Shown here piece by piece: positions 17,252-27,200 of a stretch of 64,000 nucleotides of DNA. Numbering within the stretch: position 1 is the first letter of the stretch; each line of letters begins with the position of its first letter. This stretch comes from Gemmatimonadota bacterium. GTDB taxonomy: Bacteria > Gemmatimonadota > Gemmatimonadetes > Gemmatimonadales > Gemmatimonadaceae. The stretch lies in contig JAZKBK010000003.1 in assembly GCA_040388625.1 (NCBI GenBank), positions 310,001 through 374,000 of the forward strand. The letters are read 5' to 3'. The notes under the pieces were generated by a model, which ran no database searches, was not told the DNA's origin, and saw only the letters and a program-made list of their open reading frames with translations. The translations under genes were made by a program, and so were the position numbers.

Positions 17252-17833
17252 ATGGATACCAGAAAGGACAACCCGGATAAGCACAGCTCCGTTCCGAAGA
17301 GCCCGTCCCGAATCGCAGGTGACGAAATTGGCGAAGCTGCTGGCGGCATCTCCGGCGTCGTGGTGGGCGCGGCAATCGGGTCGGTCGGTGGCCCGGTTGG
17401 CACGCTCATCGGCGGTATTGCGGGCGCGGTCGGCGGATGGTGGGCGGGGCATGCAGTGGCCGAAGCTGCCCAGGAATACACAGTCGGCGACGATGCAGTT
17501 TATCGCAACCACTACGACAACTCGCCAGACCGGCTCGCAGATCGGGATTACGAATCCGTAAGTCCCGCCTATCGGTTGGGCCATCTCGCGGCGCGCAATC
17601 CGGACTATCGTGGCCGTCCGTTCGACGACATCGAGGACGAGCTGCGCCGCGGCTGGGACGGTGGTGCGAGACAGACGTACGGCGAATGGAATACCGTACG
17701 CGGCTATGTCAGGGACGCGTACGATCGCAGCGCGAGCGCGAGCGAACAGCAGCGTCTTCGCGACGAAGCAAACAACGCAGCGAACGAAGCCGACAGGCGC
17801 CTGGAAGAGTCAGGCGACATGAACATCTTCTAG
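17252..17833 (+). CDS. Glycine-zipper protein of unknown function
   Basis: The 193-residue product starts after a good Shine-Dalgarno (GGAGG, 4 bases before ATG). A hydrophilic N-terminus (MDTRKDNPDKHSS) leads to a Gly-rich hydrophobic stretch, residues 24-65. It includes GGISGVVVGAAIGSVGGPVG and a second G-x3-G run, typical of glycine-zipper membrane-associating proteins. The C-terminal 110 residues are charged and aromatic (YRLGHLAARNPDYRGRPFDD and DGGARQTYGEWNTVRGYVRD). This two-part layout is common in small stress-linked proteins of soil bacteria. No signal peptide is present. Confidence 0.8.
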   Translation: MDTRKDNPDKHSSVPKSPSRIAGDEIGEAAGGISGVVVGAAIGSVGGPVGTLIGGIAGAVGGWWAGHAVAEAAQEYTVGDDAVYRNHYDNSPDRLADRDYESVSPAYRLGHLAARNPDYRGRPFDDIEDELRRGWDGGARQTYGEWNTVRGYVRDAYDRSASASEQQRLRDEANNAANEADRRLEESGDMNIF

Positions 17834-17862
17834 AGCGGAGTATACGAAGGCCAGGCACATTC

Positions 17863-17888
17863 GTCATTCCCGCGAAAGCGGGAATGAC
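17863..17888. repeat. REP-like hairpin (11-bp stem, GAAA loop)
   Basis: GTCATTCCCGC and its exact complement flank a GAAA tetraloop, between the convergent glycine-zipper and rhodanese genes. This palindrome type (GTCATTCCCGC..GCGGGAATGAC) occurs dispersed in intergenic regions of many bacterial genomes. It may also end transcription. Confidence 0.7.
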
Positions 17889-17896
17889 AATCGCTG

Positions 17897-18253
17897 TCAG
17901 TCCTCTATCTCGCCGCCGCCCTCGGCCCATCCGCGGAATCCGCCCTTGAGCGACGTGACATGCTGATATCCCATTTGCTGCAGCGTATCGGCGGCGAGCG
18001 CCGAGCGTGATCCGCCGGCGCAGTACACGACGATGTTCTTGTCGCGATCTAGAACGTCTTCGATCTTCCCTTCGAGCTGACCGCGCGGAACATGAATCGC
18101 GCCTGGTACGTGCCCGAGATTCCACTCGTTCGGCTCGCGTACGTCCAGGAAGAAAGTGCCGGGCTTCTGCCTCTCCATGATCGCGTTCGCCGCATCGATT
18201 TCCTTTATTCGCGCCTTTGCTTCTGCAACGAGATCATTTCCGCTTTTCGTCAT
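17897..18253 (-). CDS. Rhodanese-like sulfurtransferase domain protein
   Basis: The 118-residue single-domain rhodanese has FLDVREPNEWNLGHVPGAIH followed by the active-site loop VVYCAGGSRSALAA, whose Cys carries the persulfide. The loop CAGGSRS fits thiosulfate- or polysulfide-type enzymes. The ATG overlaps the stop of the LD-carboxypeptidase gene (ATGA), so the two are coupled. The preceding longer open frame is inside that gene and is not real. It is cytoplasmic, with no signal peptide. Confidence 0.9.
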   Translation of the reverse strand: MTKSGNDLVAEAKARIKEIDAANAIMERQKPGTFFLDVREPNEWNLGHVPGAIHVPRGQLEGKIEDVLDRDKNIVVYCAGGSRSALAADTLQQMGYQHVTSLKGGFRGWAEGGGEIED

Positions 18254-19176
18254 GACTGCTCCACGTTGAGGGTTAGTGCATCTGTGTCGAGCGTCGCGAT
18301 TGCGCCGAGCGGAATCGTCCACTGATCGTCGACATGTCCCATCGGTATTCCAGCGATGCACGGAATGTCCAAAGTGCTTGCAAATTCCGCGAGCACGTCA
18401 TCGAGTGTACGTGACTGACGCGTGTCACCGGGTGATTCGTCCGCATCACAGGATGTGCAATATCCAAATGCGATTCCAGCAAGCCCGGACAGCTCGCCCG
18501 CGAGCGAAAGCTGCGTGAGCATGCGGTCGATGCGGTACAGCCCTTCGTTGGTGTCTTCGATTACCAGAATCGCACCGTCGAGATCCGGGAAATATGGCGT
18601 ACCTGCGAGAGAAGAGATCAGGGAAAGATTTCCCCCCGCAAGTCTTCCGCGTGCGCGGCCGGCGCGAATCGCCCGGGCGCCAGGCGCGGCGCCACACGGA
18701 TCTTCACCCTGAACCAGTGCACGCTCGAATGAAGTGCGCGCAAACGGCGTGAGCGGCGTGCGCGCGTTGGGTGAATGATAAGTAATGATCTCGCACGCAC
18801 GGCCCATCGCCGCATGCAATCCGGAGATGTCGGAGTATCCCATGATTGGCTTGGGATGTCTGCGCGCCGCGTCATAGTCGAGATGCTCCAGGATGCGCAT
18901 CACACCGTAACCGCCGCGCAGACACCAGATTGCGTCGACGGAATCATCGCGCAACGCAGCGTTCATGTCCGCAATGCGATCTGCGTCCTTCGCAGCAAAA
19001 TAGCTGTAGCGCGCAAGAACATGCTCACCAACTGTCGTTTCCCAGCCGAACGAGCGAGCAGTCGCGAGAGCTGTCTCTACATCGCCGCGATCCTTCAATG
19101 GGCCGGATGGTGCAACGAACGCTACCCTGGCGCCCGCGCCTGTCGTTTGAACGTGTGAAAAGCCGCGAATTGGCAT
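18250..19176 (-). CDS. LD-carboxypeptidase (peptidase family S66)
   Basis: The 308-residue enzyme cuts the terminal D-amino acid from the murein tetrapeptide during cell-wall recycling. The S66 order is visible: RVAFVAPSGPL, WCLRGGYGVMRILEHLDYD, and IMGYSDISGLHAA with the nucleophile Ser. The Glu of LVIEDTNEGLYRIDRML and the His of GHVDDQWTIPLG complete a Ser-Glu-His triad. It is cytoplasmic. The start could instead be the GTG at 19206, ten codons earlier; neither has a strong ribosome site. It is the first gene of a pair with the rhodanese. Confidence 0.9.
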   Translation of the reverse strand: MPIRGFSHVQTTGAGARVAFVAPSGPLKDRGDVETALATARSFGWETTVGEHVLARYSYFAAKDADRIADMNAALRDDSVDAIWCLRGGYGVMRILEHLDYDAARRHPKPIMGYSDISGLHAAMGRACEIITYHSPNARTPLTPFARTSFERALVQGEDPCGAAPGARAIRAGRARGRLAGGNLSLISSLAGTPYFPDLDGAILVIEDTNEGLYRIDRMLTQLSLAGELSGLAGIAFGYCTSCDADESPGDTRQSRTLDDVLAEFASTLDIPCIAGIPMGHVDDQWTIPLGAIATLDTDALTLNVEQS

Positions 19177-19294
19177 GTGAATATTTGAGTGCGAGTTGGC
19201 GAACACCCGACGTTACAAGACTAATCTGGCACATGCGTTGCCGGTTTTCACAGCGAAGGAAAAACAACTTCTCGGTATCACGGAGGAATCTTTT

Positions 19295-19753
19295 ATGGCC
19301 GGCAGAGATAAACATGATAATAATCCGAGCGAGTCGAACAACAGTTCTCGCAAATCCAAACCAAAGGTCAGCTCGAACGGCGGAATGAACGCCTCGACTG
19401 GTTCGACGCAGGACAGGCAGTCAAGCATGGGCGGTTCGCAGGGAACCATGGACGAAGCTCGCGAGCGGGACCAGGCTCGTGACCAGGCGGGGAGAAACGC
19501 ATCCTCCAGTAGCTCCCGTGACGAGGGCGGATACGGCGCCGATTCAGGATATAGCGACGCATCATCACGAAGCTCCGGCAGGCAGGGGCCGAACGACGAG
19601 AACGCCCGTCGGGCGAGTAATCCTTCCAGCAGTGCTTCACATGATGCATCCGGCACGCGGTCGCCGAGTGACAGCAGCTCTTCAGGCACGCGCGATTCCG
19701 GAAATGATGCGTCACGTCGCGGTACTGGCGGCTCCGGCAGCGGCCGGACCTGA
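19295..19753 (+). CDS. Hydrophilic low-complexity Ser/Asp/Arg/Gly-rich protein
   Basis: The 152-residue product starts at an ATG 8 bases after GGAGG. Nearly the whole chain is Ser, Gly, Asp, Arg, Asn and Gln with almost no hydrophobic residues. Examples are MAGRDKHDNNPSESNNSSRK and SRSSGRQGPNDENARRASN. It is predicted disordered, like hydrophilins or KGG/general-stress proteins. The triplet phase of the DNA and the good ribosome site argue it is really translated. A strong hairpin follows 19 bases after the stop. Function unknown; desiccation or stress protection is a guess from composition. Confidence 0.7.
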   Translation: MAGRDKHDNNPSESNNSSRKSKPKVSSNGGMNASTGSTQDRQSSMGGSQGTMDEARERDQARDQAGRNASSSSSRDEGGYGADSGYSDASSRSSGRQGPNDENARRASNPSSSASHDASGTRSPSDSSSSGTRDSGNDASRRGTGGSGSGRT

Positions 19754-19772
19754 TTATCCGGCTGTCGAAATC

Positions 19773-19808
19773 CACGAGAGGCGCGCCGACATCGGCGCGC
19801 CTCTCGTG
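19773..19808 (+). terminator. Strong hairpin after the low-complexity gene
   Basis: A perfect 16-bp stem (CACGAGAGGCGCGCCG and complement) closes an ACAT loop. There is no T-tract, so it may work as a weak terminator or mRNA 3' stabiliser. Confidence 0.6.
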
Positions 19809-19841
19809 CGTTCAGGGACGGGATGCGAATACCTTTCGCCC

Positions 19842-21026
19842 ATGCCGGCAATGAACCCTTCCTTCGCGGCCACCATCGCCGCGACGACCCCGTGGATCCT
19901 CACGCCGATAATCGCTTCTCTGCGCATGGCGCGCTCCACATCCCTCGACGCCGAATCGGTGCAACCACCAGCCGATCCGCCGCGTGTTTCCGTGATAGTT
20001 CCCGCACGCAACGAGTCTCGAAACATCGCGGCGTGCCTCCAGTCGATCCTCGCCTCGTCATACCCAAAGCTGAAAGTGATTGCAGTCAACGATCACTCGA
20101 CCGACGACACTGCGGTGATCGCTCGCGCCATCGTGTCGACGGATCCACGCCTTACGGTGCTGGACAACCCCGATCTGCCGGCGGACTGGTTCGGCAAGCA
20201 ATGGGCCTGCCAGACCGGCGCCGACGCGGCGTCAGGCGAGATACTCGTGTTCATGGACGCGGACGCGCGTGCCGCGCCTGACCTGATCGTACGATCCGTG
20301 AACGGCATGCTCCGAACCCACGCCGATTTCTATTCCGTGCTCGGGCGCCAGGAAATGATCACCTTCTGGGAGCGTCTGCTTCAGATGCAGGTCTTCACCG
20401 TACTGGTAACCCGGTTCGGCGGGACCGAGATCGTCAACCGTTCCAGGAGCGCATCCGCGAAGATCGCGAACGGCCAGTATCTCATGGTGCACCGCGCAAC
20501 CTACGACGAATTTGGCGGACATGGACTCGTGCGCGGATACGTCGCAGAGGACCTGATGCTCGCCCAGCGCTACTTCGAGCTGGGGAAAAAGACGGTGCTG
20601 GTCGAGGGTATCGATCAGCTATCGACGCGCATGTACACATCGCTCGCGGAGCTGATGGGCGGTTGGCGCAAGAATCTCTTTGCCGGCGGCCGTCATTCCA
20701 TGCCGTTCGGGGGCCGCGCTGCCTGGCTCGCGCCACTGTTGCTACCGCTCCCATTCCTCATGCAGCTGGCGCCACCGCTGCTGCTTGTCGTCGCCGTCGT
20801 GTTCCGAATTCCTGCGCTCGAGCTATGGGGCGCCATTACGACAGCGGTCACGCTGCTCACATGGCTCGCCTACTATCGCGTCGCCCGCGTACCGATGCTG
20901 TACGCGCTGCTCTTTCCCCTCGGCGCAGGAGTGACTCTTTACATCACGCTTTCTGCAGTATTACGCGGCAGTCGCGTAGAGTGGAAGGGACGCGAGTACC
21001 AGAGCGTACATCCAGCGAACCCGTGA
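19842..21026 (+). CDS. Family 2 glycosyltransferase, membrane-bound (HpnB-like)
   Basis: The 394-residue protein has an N-terminal hydrophobic anchor and a GT2 catalytic domain. Motifs in order are PRVSVIVPARNESRNIAACL, VIAVNDHSTDDT, DADARAAPD (the metal-binding DxD-like site), and the acceptor region LVRGYVAEDLMLAQRYFELG with its ED motif. Two or three C-terminal membrane helices follow. The segment DNPDLPADWFGKQWAC resembles HpnB and carotenoid-glycosyltransferase relatives that act on lipids. No hopanoid or carotenoid genes are adjacent, so the lipid acceptor is open. The start was chosen after the upstream hairpin; a longer open frame inside the previous gene is rejected. Confidence 0.85.
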   Translation: MPAMNPSFAATIAATTPWILTPIIASLRMARSTSLDAESVQPPADPPRVSVIVPARNESRNIAACLQSILASSYPKLKVIAVNDHSTDDTAVIARAIVSTDPRLTVLDNPDLPADWFGKQWACQTGADAASGEILVFMDADARAAPDLIVRSVNGMLRTHADFYSVLGRQEMITFWERLLQMQVFTVLVTRFGGTEIVNRSRSASAKIANGQYLMVHRATYDEFGGHGLVRGYVAEDLMLAQRYFELGKKTVLVEGIDQLSTRMYTSLAELMGGWRKNLFAGGRHSMPFGGRAAWLAPLLLPLPFLMQLAPPLLLVVAVVFRIPALELWGAITTAVTLLTWLAYYRVARVPMLYALLFPLGAGVTLYITLSAVLRGSRVEWKGREYQSVHPANP

Positions 21027-21036
21027 TGCGTACCGT

Positions 21037-21417
21037 CTACTTGCCGCGCTGACCCGACTTGGCCGAGGTGGCCTGCGGCTTGGGACGCGGAGCAGAAACG
21101 TTGACCGTCCGCGATTTGGCCTGCGGAGCTGCGTTGGGAACCCCTCCCGCCTTTGGGCGCGATGGCTTCCGTGAGAAATCAGGAATCTCGCGTGTCGATT
21201 TCTTTTTCATATAGCCCCCAGAGTGTGATGGCTCGGCTTCCGGAGACCGGACGCCGAACATCTCCGCCTTCTCCCGAAACGTAAACGTCTTGCCACACTG
21301 GGTGCAGACGTAGCTTCCCGTGCGCTTCCCCAGATCGTACTCCTTCGCCAGCGCAGGATGCTTACAGGGTCTGTCGCCCCATTCCTGTTTGATCGCCGCT
21401 GCCCGCTTTTTCTGCAT
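21037..21417 (-). CDS. Zinc-ribbon protein with basic Pro/Lys-rich tail
   Basis: The 126-residue protein has an N-terminal C-x(n)-C-x2-C pattern: PCKHPALAKEYDLGKRTGSY, then VCTQCGKTFTFREKAEMFGV. This suggests a zinc ribbon, although only three Cys and nearby His residues are visible. The last 60 residues are a disordered, positively charged Lys/Pro/Ala/Ser tail that could bind nucleic acid. It ends 10 bases from the convergent glycosyltransferase stop. Function not recognised. Confidence 0.72.
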   Translation of the reverse strand: MQKKRAAAIKQEWGDRPCKHPALAKEYDLGKRTGSYVCTQCGKTFTFREKAEMFGVRSPEAEPSHSGGYMKKKSTREIPDFSRKPSRPKAGGVPNAAPQAKSRTVNVSAPRPKPQATSAKSGQRGK

Positions 21418-21468
21418 GAATGTAAGATAAGCAGCGATGGCCGCTCCGCGGACCGCTCGGCGGGCCGC

Positions 21469-23487
21469 TCAGCGCGCTCCCTTGTCGATCACGATCAGCT
21501 TCGCATCGTCCGTCGCGATCTTGCGCATCCACTCGAGCATGGTCTTGAGTTGATCCGGAGCATAGTCACCCCCTGCACCGGTGATCGTTCGCTTCAGCAC
21601 CAGGTCGCGGCCTGACTGTGTGTACTCGCTGTGGTACTTGCCGAACTCGCTCGACGCATCTACATCGGCCGGTAGTTGAGCGCGCCATCCTTCCGGCATC
21701 GTGAGGCGGAATTCCATCGTCGTCACACCGTACCCGAAGATCTTGTCCGCCGCTATCGGAAACAGCCTCGGTCCGGCTGTTTCTATTTCCTGCGCTGCGG
21801 AGGAAAATCCGCTCATCGTGCCGAACGGATTGGTGAGAATCACGTTCGTCCCTGCCATCGATGCAGCTCGTCCATTTCGAACGATCACCGACATCCTCGG
21901 TTTCGCCGCAAGATCCTTCCCGACGAATCCGGTAAGACTGTCGCCCTGTGCGCCATCGAAAATGTTGCCCGCAATGGCGTTGGCCGCCTTGGCCCGTTGA
22001 ACGGAATCCAGCGGGTTCTCGAAAGCGTTCCGCAACGAATACTGACGCGCGCCGAGTCCGCTCTCTTCGTACCGCCCTGTGAACTGCCCGTCGACCGAAA
22101 GCGTACCGACGATGCGACGCGAACCGGAATTATTTGCAATGGACGCCTTCGGGAACGTTATCTCCTCGATGTTCCCATCCGGATGAACGACCATCCCGAA
22201 TGCTCCCTGATAATCGAACGGCAGCTCACCGAGCGGCGTGAGCGATGCGGTGAGATCGGCAAATTCGTACGTCGTCGCGCCAGGCAGTTTGAAAGCCGCG
22301 ATTACGTGGTCGAGCTGCGCGATGGATGGCATGCTTCGCTGCACGCCTCCACTCGAATTCAGAATTACAGGATACGCTGTGATCCCCAATCGCTTGAGAG
22401 CGACAATGAAGAGCGTAGCCTTGTCCTTGCAATCCCCGAATCCGGTGCGTACCACCTCGTCGGGCGACCTCGGCTGATAGCCGCCCAATCCAAGCGCGAT
22501 GCTGACGTACCGAATGTCCTGCGCCACCCAGCGATGCACCGCACGGATGGAATCATCCAGCGTCCGGGCGCCTTTGACAGCCTGCGTGATGGCGGAATCG
22601 ACCGCTGGCGAAGTCACGTATCGGTCGCGCGCATTTCCAGCGTACCACTTACCAATCGCCGCCCATGTGATCGGCGATGATACCATGACGGACATGTACA
22701 CGCCGTTCGAATCCGACTCGAACGCTTCGGACTTGATGCTCTTGATGTTGCTGGTCGCCCACGTATAGACGTGGCGTCCGTTCGCCGACTTCTCCGTACG
22801 CGCGAAGTTGAGATTGTCCTCGCGGATGCGTGGTGTGAAGCCGGCGGGAACATCGACCACATAACGCGAACGTATCACCTGCGCTCCGCTGCTCACGTTC
22901 CACGAGTCGAAGAAGTCGCCGGGTAGAAACGGCTTCAGCTCCGTCGTCGTGTAGCTCAGATCGACGATCGTGCCGGGTGCTACGCCCGTAAGCGATACCC
23001 GTACGACTTTCTGATCCGAATAGGTTGGATCACCGAACTGCGCTGGCACGTCCGACTCCTGCACCTGCGACGGCGCCGCGCTCACGACCGTGCCGTCCGG
23101 CTTGACCACGCGAATCCAGTTCAGCGTGAATCGCTGATGTTTGGGGGCATACGAAAACTGCTGCTCTCTATACCGATCGACGGCTTCCGGACGCAATATC
23201 TGGATGATCTGCCGGTATGTCGATTCCTCGCGCCCGTCGGGCTCGACGCGCAGCACTCCGTCGTCCAGAAGCAGAACTCCTGATTCTTCAGGAAATTGTT
23301 CCGGCTTGACAGCAAGCCGGTAGATCGTGTCGGCGTTGACCGACGGGTCGCCAGCTGACGTGATGTGGGGAGCCTGCGCCAGTGCAAGCGATGATACGAG
23401 AGCGAGTGAAATCGCGGCAGTCAGCGTGCGGAAGAGCAAACGGAAGAGCAAGAGGTTCTCCGGGCGTCGCGCACGTGGGTAGCTCAT
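21469..23487 (-). CDS. DUF3857 and transglutaminase-like domain protein
   Basis: The 672-residue exported protein has a hydrophobic signal region (LTAAISLALVSSLALAQAPH). A DUF3857 domain follows (about 55-250, with QFSYAPKHQRFTLNWIRVVK and a PGTIVDLSYTT strand). The central transglutaminase core has Cys near 352 in GFGDCKDKATL, His in LDHVIAAF and Asp in FADLTAS, forming the C-H-D triad. A beta-rich C-terminal domain ends the chain. Family members are periplasmic or surface proteins in Bacteroidota and Gemmatimonadota-like bacteria, with peptidase or crosslinking roles inferred. A longer open frame to 23814 lies over another gene and is not used. Confidence 0.9.
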   Translation of the reverse strand: MSYPRARRPENLLLFRLLFRTLTAAISLALVSSLALAQAPHITSAGDPSVNADTIYRLAVKPEQFPEESGVLLLDDGVLRVEPDGREESTYRQIIQILRPEAVDRYREQQFSYAPKHQRFTLNWIRVVKPDGTVVSAAPSQVQESDVPAQFGDPTYSDQKVVRVSLTGVAPGTIVDLSYTTTELKPFLPGDFFDSWNVSSGAQVIRSRYVVDVPAGFTPRIREDNLNFARTEKSANGRHVYTWATSNIKSIKSEAFESDSNGVYMSVMVSSPITWAAIGKWYAGNARDRYVTSPAVDSAITQAVKGARTLDDSIRAVHRWVAQDIRYVSIALGLGGYQPRSPDEVVRTGFGDCKDKATLFIVALKRLGITAYPVILNSSGGVQRSMPSIAQLDHVIAAFKLPGATTYEFADLTASLTPLGELPFDYQGAFGMVVHPDGNIEEITFPKASIANNSGSRRIVGTLSVDGQFTGRYEESGLGARQYSLRNAFENPLDSVQRAKAANAIAGNIFDGAQGDSLTGFVGKDLAAKPRMSVIVRNGRAASMAGTNVILTNPFGTMSGFSSAAQEIETAGPRLFPIAADKIFGYGVTTMEFRLTMPEGWRAQLPADVDASSEFGKYHSEYTQSGRDLVLKRTITGAGGDYAPDQLKTMLEWMRKIATDDAKLIVIDKGAR

Positions 23488-23534
23488 GGCGCTCACGACG
23501 CACAATTGAGTGATGATGATACGGAACTGGTGGA

Positions 23535-23942
23535 TTACGTGTTGCTTCCGGCATGTTTCGCCGCTCGCAGCTCCATTCCGCGCGCGATGACGTATGCAAT
23601 CAGTAGGAACACGAACGCGACGAGCAACATCCATGCAGTGCTCTGCAGCGTTTCGATCACGGTGCGGTACACTTCCAGCGTCCAGCGCTCGGGTGTGAGT
23701 ACCAGGGGTGCTGCCTTCGGATCTGCCGGATTCACATATTGCTCGAGCGAGAAGATCCTCACTCCACCAGATATTCCCACAACGTACAGCGCGAATATCA
23801 TGTACCGGTGCCATGCGCCCGCGAGGTCCGGCGCCACGACGCGATCGAGTATCCGCCGGATCGATCGGCTGAATATGAAGGCGACGATGGCCGACACCAC
23901 GAGCGCTACGGCGAACGTAACCACGAGGAGTGCTAAAAACAC
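23535..23942 (-). CDS. Small integral membrane protein of unknown function
   Basis: The 135-residue product begins at GTG with a membrane helix (FLALLVVTFAVALVVSAIVA). A second hydrophobic segment follows near residue 47 (YMIFALYVVGISGG), and a third near 105 (AWMLLVAFVFLLIAYVIARG). A polar loop with conserved-looking Trp/Tyr separates them. It precedes the DUF3857 gene by 47 bases on the same strand and may be co-transcribed. I do not recognise the family. Confidence 0.7.
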   Translation of the reverse strand: MFLALLVVTFAVALVVSAIVAFIFSRSIRRILDRVVAPDLAGAWHRYMIFALYVVGISGGVRIFSLEQYVNPADPKAAPLVLTPERWTLEVYRTVIETLQSTAWMLLVAFVFLLIAYVIARGMELRAAKHAGSNT

Positions 23943-24215
23943 TGGCTCAGCGTGATTGCATCAGACATGGGCCGAATTCTCCGTTTGCATGCGTGAGCTT
24001 GCGGACCTCGTATTTAAATGTCGGATGCAATGACTCCCGCCGCCAGTTCCCGGCGTGAGTTGCGGCCGCTCTCGCAGCCCGGCCGCCCCGCAAGTTGCCG
24101 CCTGGCGTCACGCGATCAATCAGAGCAGCGCCAGCCTGCGCACCAGGTAGATATTTGATCGCGCCCGTCTGGAGCTGCTCGGCCCCGCCATACCGGCGGC
24201 ACGTACTGTGGCTGA

Positions 24216-27200
24216 GTGGACTCTCTCACTCACGCCGCACGGATCATTGACGCCACCGCTCACGAGGGTGGCATGGACGCGCTCCTCGCGACTCTGGGCT
24301 TCACCGACCGCCCACATCCGCTCGATGCTGCGTCGCGAGATCGACTCGGACTTCCCACCGCAATACTCTCAGCCCGCATAAGCTCTGGCGAGGGATCGTT
24401 GCGCGCCCTGAGCGCAGAGATCGAACAGACTGCGAGCGTGCGGGACGTAATAACGGTCATCGCGCGCCAGCTCACGATGCAGGCGCCGCATCTCCTGTGG
24501 CTCGTCGTCGTCGGTCATCGCGACGGATCGACATTCGGCATTGCAACGTGGCGCCGCGTTCGCTCCACCCCACAGATCGCCGCGTTGATCTCCGAGCGCG
24601 GTAACGTCGTGGACAGTGACGCCGAGACGTTGTGCGCGTTGTCGGCGGCAGCCGCCGCTTACGGTGATGAGATGCGTCACATGCGCTGGCTCGACATACT
24701 CGGCCGTGATGCGGTTACGCGCCGGTTCTTTCATGCTCTTGCACATACCATCGACTCGCTCGCCGATTCTCTCCCATCACAGCTACCCGCCGCAGATGCG
24801 CGAGAGATCGCGATCCTCACGACGAGCCGCCTTCTCTTCCTTTCGTTTCTCGAAACCAAGGGTTGGCTCAACAGCGACTTCGGCTTTCTCGCCAACGGAT
24901 TCACCGAGTGTATCGCGAACGGAGGCGCGTATCAGCGCCGCGTACTCGAGCCGCTTTTCTTTGGAACGCTGAACACGCGGGTCTCCGAACGCGCACCGCG
25001 ATCCCGGGCGTTCGGACGCATCCCGTTCCTCAACGGCGGACTCTTCTCGCGCACGACTGTCGAGCGCATCCACCGCCACTCGCGTTTCTCCGACGACGCA
25101 CTCGGCGCTCTCTTCGGTGACGTCCTCATTCGATTTCGCTTCACCGCGCGCGAGGACGCAACTACATGGTCCCAGGCCGCCATCGATCCCGAAATGCTCG
25201 GCAAGGTCTTCGAATCGCTGATGGAACCCGGCGACCGCAAACGCGGAGGAGTGTTCTACACTCCACAGCGCTTCGTGGAAAGGCTCACCACTCTCGCGTT
25301 CGGAGCCGCGCTCGAACGCGGTGGCATGACACGCAGGCAGGCCGAGCTGCTGCTCGATGACCAGACACCGAGAACGGGCCCGAATCCCCGCCTTCTGGAA
25401 GACGTGAAGCGACTGCGAATTCTCGACCCCGCCTGCGGCTCCGGCGCATTCCTCGTCTATGCACTCGAACGCGTGGCACGCCTTCGGATCGCGCTCGGTG
25501 ATGCGGACTCCCCGAGCAATGTGCGACGCTCTGTGCTGCGACAATCGATTTTCGGCGTGGATTCCAGTCCTACAGCAGTATGGCTGTGCGAGTTGCGGCT
25601 GTGGTTGTCTGCCGTGATCGACAGCGACGAGCAGGACCCGATGCGTGTCATTCCTCTGCCGAACCTGGATCGCCAGATTCGCGTAGGGAACTCGCTCGCG
25701 GACGACGGATTCGCAGATCAGGCTTCGCGCGCTGCCACACCGCGACGCGCATCGGCGCTACGGGATCGATACGCACGATCCAGCGGTCGGAGAAAGCTCT
25801 CCCTCGGGAGGCAGCTCGACGTCGTGGAGCGTATGCGTGCAGTTGACGCGATCGACGTCCGCATCACCGCGGCCCGATTCGAGCGAAAGGAGATTGTACG
25901 TGCCGTCCGGTCACGTGACCTCTTCGATGTACGAACGCCGCCCGATCCGAAACAGCGCGACAGACTGCTCCAGCTGCGCGCCACCATGCGAGCGTTGCGA
26001 CGAAAGCGCGCGGCAATCAAGCGCGGCGCGACGCCGGCGTTCGCCTATCCGATACACTTCGCGGATGTCGCCGAGTTGGGCGGATTCGATGTAATCGTCG
26101 GCAATCCGCCCTGGGTTCGAGTGCACAACATGCACGTCGACGATCGCGCACGCTATCGGGAGAAATTCAGCGTGTTCCGTCGCGGCGCGTGGTTGGAGGG
26201 AGCGCGCAGTGCAAGCGCCGGCCAGGGCTTCGCCGGACAGACTGATCTCGCGGCTCTGTTCGTGGAGCGATCGGTGGACCTGCTCGCGCCCGGTGGCGTC
26301 ATGGGACTGCTTCTGCCATCCAAGCTGTGGAGCTCGTTGGCGGGCGGTGGCGCGCGCCAGCTCGTGCTCGAACGGACCCGAATCATCGCCATCGGCGATT
26401 ACTCCAATGCGCCCGACGCATTCGAGGCGGCCGTGTACCCTTCGATGCTTGTTGCAACGCGCATTTCTGAAGACGGAGCGGAACACAACTGTCCCGTACA
26501 GGTCAGCGTACAGCATCGCAGCGACATTTCGCACTGGAACGTTGCTGCGGAGAACCTTTCGCTCGATCCTTCCCCGGGGAGTCCGTGGCTGTTGCTCGCC
26601 CCTCGGGCTCGCGAGTCATTCGATCGGCTGACAGCCGCCGGCGTTCCGTTGTTTACCACAGCCCTGGGACGACCACACCTCGGCGTCAAGACAGGCTGCA
26701 ACGACGCATTTGTCGTTCGGGCCGGCGACAATCATGGTGAGGTGACGGACATCGCAGCGGCTGGAAAACGTGGCGAGATCGAGACACATTTGCTTCGGCC
26801 GCTCGTCCGGGGAGAAACGCTGACGCGATGGCAGCTCGCTCCGGACGATGAGCGAATCATATGGACCCACGATGACGCCGGCACGCCGTTCCGCGCGCTG
26901 CCACCGAACGCGCACCGCTGGCTTGCGCGCTCCCGGCGCGCGCTCGAGCGACGGAGCGACTCGCGCTCGGATCGCTGGTGGTCCCTCTTCCGGGTCGAGA
27001 GTGCGTGCGCCAGATCGCCGCGCGTAATCTGGGCGGACTTCGGGCGCGCCCCCAGAGCAGCTGTTCTCGAAGCAGCTGATCCGACAGTCCCTCTCAACAC
27101 CTGTTACTCCGTGACGTGCAATTGCATGACCGACGCTCTCGCACTCGCGACCATCCTCAACTCACGGATAGCCGCAGCATGGCTCGGCGCAATTGCGGAG

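Noticed and set aside
23943-24215. Possible promoter or small gene before the methyltransferase
   Set aside because: TTGCAT at 23985 and TATTTA at 24011 are 20 bases apart, too far for a sigma-70 promoter. No open frame with a ribosome site was found in these 273 bases.
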